This document shows, piece by piece, positions 35,010 to 36,600 of a stretch of 36,600 nt of DNA. Source of the stretch: Gammaproteobacteria bacterium (GTDB lineage: Bacteria; Pseudomonadota; Gammaproteobacteria; Nitrosococcales; Methylophagaceae); the NCBI GenBank assembly GCA_029882915.1, contig JAOUJZ010000018.1, forward strand, positions 1 through 36,600, in the 5' to 3' direction. The notes beneath the pieces were generated by a model. The model was not told the origin of the DNA and did no database searches. It saw only the letters and a program-made list of their open reading frames with translations. The position numbers and the translations under genes are program-made. Numbering within the stretch: position 1 is the first letter of the stretch; every line of letters begins with the position of its first letter.

Positions 35010-35498
35010 TTATACGCGACCTAATAAAGGTTGACGCACAACCTGGCTACTGTATTCACCACCAGGACCATATGAAGTTACATTTATATCACGCCCACGT
35101 AAAACACTCATTGCTCGGTGCAAGTGCTGGCGGTTAACATTCACAATACCACCATTGATTTGATTATTGTCATGACATGCTTTCGCTGTAACTCGCAACT
35201 GTTGTAGTAATTCGTTTAGTTTACTTGCATCATCTTTATTTTGATTTGCAATAAATGCTTCCAAGCCATCTTTTCCAGATGAAAAGCCTTCAGCATGTAA
35301 AATAGCTTCACGCTGGCGTCCCAATTGCTCCAACTGCCCAACTAAAGGCTGTTTATTGGCTGTCATTTCAGCCATCGTTTCAACTTCCGACTTCATTAAT
35401 GCATCACGTTCAGCAGACAACATCTCCAGCAAGGCTGTCGATGTACGATGTTCTGCCTGTAATACACTGTATAGCTGTTGAAATGAAGTCATGGCCAT
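35010..35498 (-). CDS. flgN: Flagellar export chaperone FlgN
   Basis: The protein has 162 residues from MAMTSFQQLYS. A longer frame opens with TTG at 35531 but overlaps flgM and lacks a ribosome signal. It is almost wholly helical with coiled-coil character (about 20-120), like FlgN. It escorts the hook-filament junction proteins FlgK and FlgL to the export gate. It follows flgM by 16 bases. Confidence 0.88.
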   Translation of the reverse strand: MAMTSFQQLYSVLQAEHRTSTALLEMLSAERDALMKSEVETMAEMTANKQPLVGQLEQLGRQREAILHAEGFSSGKDGLEAFIANQNKDDASKLNELLQQLRVTAKACHDNNQINGGIVNVNRQHLHRAMSVLRGRDINVTSYGPGGEYSSQVVRQPLLGRV

Positions 35499-35514
35499 TG
35501 TTTTGTTACCTAAA

Positions 35515-35820
35515 TTAAAGCTGTTGCTCAAAATTAATCATATTCTTTGCTAATTCAGATGCATCAACTTTGTACGAGCCATCCTCAACTGCTGCGCGCA
35601 GTTCTTCAACACGTTCTTTATTGACTTCTGATGCACCTGATATTGTTTTTTGAAGTGACTGAATCTGAGTGGCTGTATCTGTCAAACTCACCTTATCGGG
35701 ACGAGTTTCATTTGCCTGCACACCCTGCGAATTTTCAAAACCACTATTATTGGCATTGACATTACGAGTCGTATTTAAGGTCGGTTGACCTGATGTTTTT
35801 ATGTTATTTATTTCGGACAT
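35515..35820 (-). CDS. flgM: Anti-sigma-28 factor FlgM
   Basis: The protein has 101 residues. The C-terminal half is the FlgM sigma-binding region (about 40-100: DKVSLTDTATQIQSLQ, RVEELRAAVEDGSYKVD, ELAKNMINFE), and the N-terminal half is disordered and Asn-rich. It holds FliA inactive until it is exported through the finished hook-basal body. A sigma-28 promoter lies 31-57 bases before the start. Confidence 0.95.
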   Translation of the reverse strand: MSEINNIKTSGQPTLNTTRNVNANNSGFENSQGVQANETRPDKVSLTDTATQIQSLQKTISGASEVNKERVEELRAAVEDGSYKVDASELAKNMINFEQQL

Positions 35821-35850
35821 TGAGATGTCTCCACTATAGTACTGACTACT

Positions 35851-35877
35851 ACATCGGCCGCAACCATAAAAACTTTA
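35851..35877 (-). promoter_or_regulatory. Sigma-28 (FliA) promoter of flgM
   Basis: On the minus strand TAAAGTTT, 11 bases and GCCGATGT match the FliA consensus TAAAGTTT-N11-GCCGATAA in the whole -35 and in six of eight -10 bases. It lies 31 bases before the flgM start codon, giving the usual feedback control of flgM by FliA. Confidence 0.85.
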
Positions 35878-35907
35878 GTCAATAACTTCATTTTTTTACA
35901 CCCATCA

Positions 35908-36600
35908 CTACATTGTCACTTTAACAATGCCAGGTGCTTCAACCACTCCTTCCACTACACGCTTGGAAGAACTGTTTTTCACTCGTATACGCTGTCCCTT
36001 TCCTGCATCAGACAACGCTGTACCATTCATTCTTACTTCCATGTTTCCCGCTATCGCCACCAGTAAAATCTGCTCACCTCTATGGACAATTTTTTGAGGT
36101 CGAACACCATTTGGATTCACTACAGCACCCATAGCGATCGGATATTTTAACTTTTGGCCGATAACATCGTGCGTATTTTTCAAATATCCCTGACGTAAAG
36201 AACCAATATCTATTTGCTGTAACTTAACATCACTTTGTCTAATTAACTGTTTAGCAGCCAATGGTCTCGCAGCAACCACCACTGTTTTTAATACTTTCAC
36301 CTTACTCGGAACATACACTGTCCATGGAATAGGCGAATGACACTGGACACCGATTGTTTGACTGCCAATCGCAGTATTAGAATTATTGGTGAATGCTTTT
36401 AGTTTTGAATCACATGCTTGCAATCTCAGTCGGGAATCCAGCGATTCCACTGTTATCTGTGGGTTATCATAATTTCTTGCCTGTGCTTGCTCTAATGCAA
36501 ACTCATAAGCAGTTTGTTCAATACTGCCCAATGGTTGCAGCATGGTATTATCGGTGTCGGCATAAACATTCACTGTTAATACCGCACTCAATAGTAGGCT
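35908..36600 (-). CDS. flgA: Flagellar P-ring assembly chaperone FlgA (5' end beyond window)
   Basis: The frame stays open to the window edge: residues SLLLSAVLTVNVYADTDN are the last part of a signal peptide, so the true start lies outside (a TTG at 36589-36591 is not the start). The SAF-like domain (about residues 100-165 of the visible part, ARPLAAKQLIRQSDV) and the C-terminal VEGVVEAPGIVKV are typical of FlgA. It helps build the periplasmic P-ring. It lies 87 bases before flgM, with the flgM promoter between. Confidence 0.93.
   Translation of the reverse strand, partial: SLLLSAVLTVNVYADTDNTMLQPLGSIEQTAYEFALEQAQARNYDNPQITVESLDSRLRLQACDSKLKAFTNNSNTAIGSQTIGVQCHSPIPWTVYVPSKVKVLKTVVVAARPLAAKQLIRQSDVKLQQIDIGSLRQGYLKNTHDVIGQKLKYPIAMGAVVNPNGVRPQKIVHRGEQILLVAIAGNMEVRMNGTALSDAGKGQRIRVKNSSSKRVVEGVVEAPGIVKVTM

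Noticed and set aside
36589-36591. TTG as start of flgA
   Set aside because: The frame is open to the edge and the residues there are the middle of a signal peptide, so the gene is cut by the window.
1-36600. CRISPR array, insertion sequence, integrase or prophage
   Set aside because: No spaced direct-repeat array, transposase, integrase or phage structural gene was recognised on either strand.

Overview
This window looks like chromosome of a methylotrophic gammaproteobacterium, most like Methylophaga or a relative. That is inferred from gene content and moderate G+C, not from a database match. The main pointers are a full PQQ-biosynthesis operon with two pqqA genes, two NarL/FixJ-type two-component systems, a SoxYZ-like carrier next to the PQQ locus, and proteobacterial housekeeping genes (hemL, sbcB, hemH, tolC, flgAMN).

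Layout. 1-5163 (minus): start of a class II aldolase-like gene, then a TonB2-type energy-transduction operon read DUF3450 > TtpC (ExbB-like) > ExbB > ExbD > TonB > TPR lipoprotein-like/periplasmic protein. 5164-5497: a gene-free stretch with a long inverted repeat and a terminator. 5498-7476 (minus): a sensor kinase/LuxR-type regulator pair. 7549-11843 (plus): hemL, sbcB and a B12-binding radical SAM gene. 11840-14741 (minus): Pcm-like methyltransferase, rhodanese, TolC and isochorismatase-like hydrolase. msrA (plus) meets the PQQ operon tail to tail at 15307.

15307-25431 is the most interesting part and is one long minus-strand block. In reading order it is a BepA-like M48 protease, SoxY, SoxZ, a PAS-containing histidine kinase, its response regulator, pqqA copy 1, terminator, pqqA copy 2, terminator, pqqB, pqqC, pqqD, pqqE, and an ABC-2 ATPase and permease. 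The first five genes are linked by 1-4 base stop/start overlaps, so they are very likely cotranscribed. The ABC pair is linked to pqqE in the same way. The two PqqA peptides are identical although their genes differ at five synonymous positions. The layout suggests a regulatory/sulfur-carrier module feeding into a PQQ production and possibly export module.

25535-26235 (plus) holds TusA and DsrE2 sulfur-trafficking proteins, divergent from the SoxYZ block. A tRNA-Arg(CCU) follows. 26389-33130 (minus) is an accessory-looking stretch with two cyclic-di-GMP enzymes flanking a histone-deacetylase-family enzyme that carries a Tat signal; a degraded tRNA-like fragment lies inside it. The window ends with a Tsx/OmpK-like outer-membrane protein, hemH (both plus) and the flagellar genes flgA-flgM-flgN (minus) with a very good sigma-28 promoter before flgM. 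flgA runs off the right end and the aldolase gene runs off the left end.
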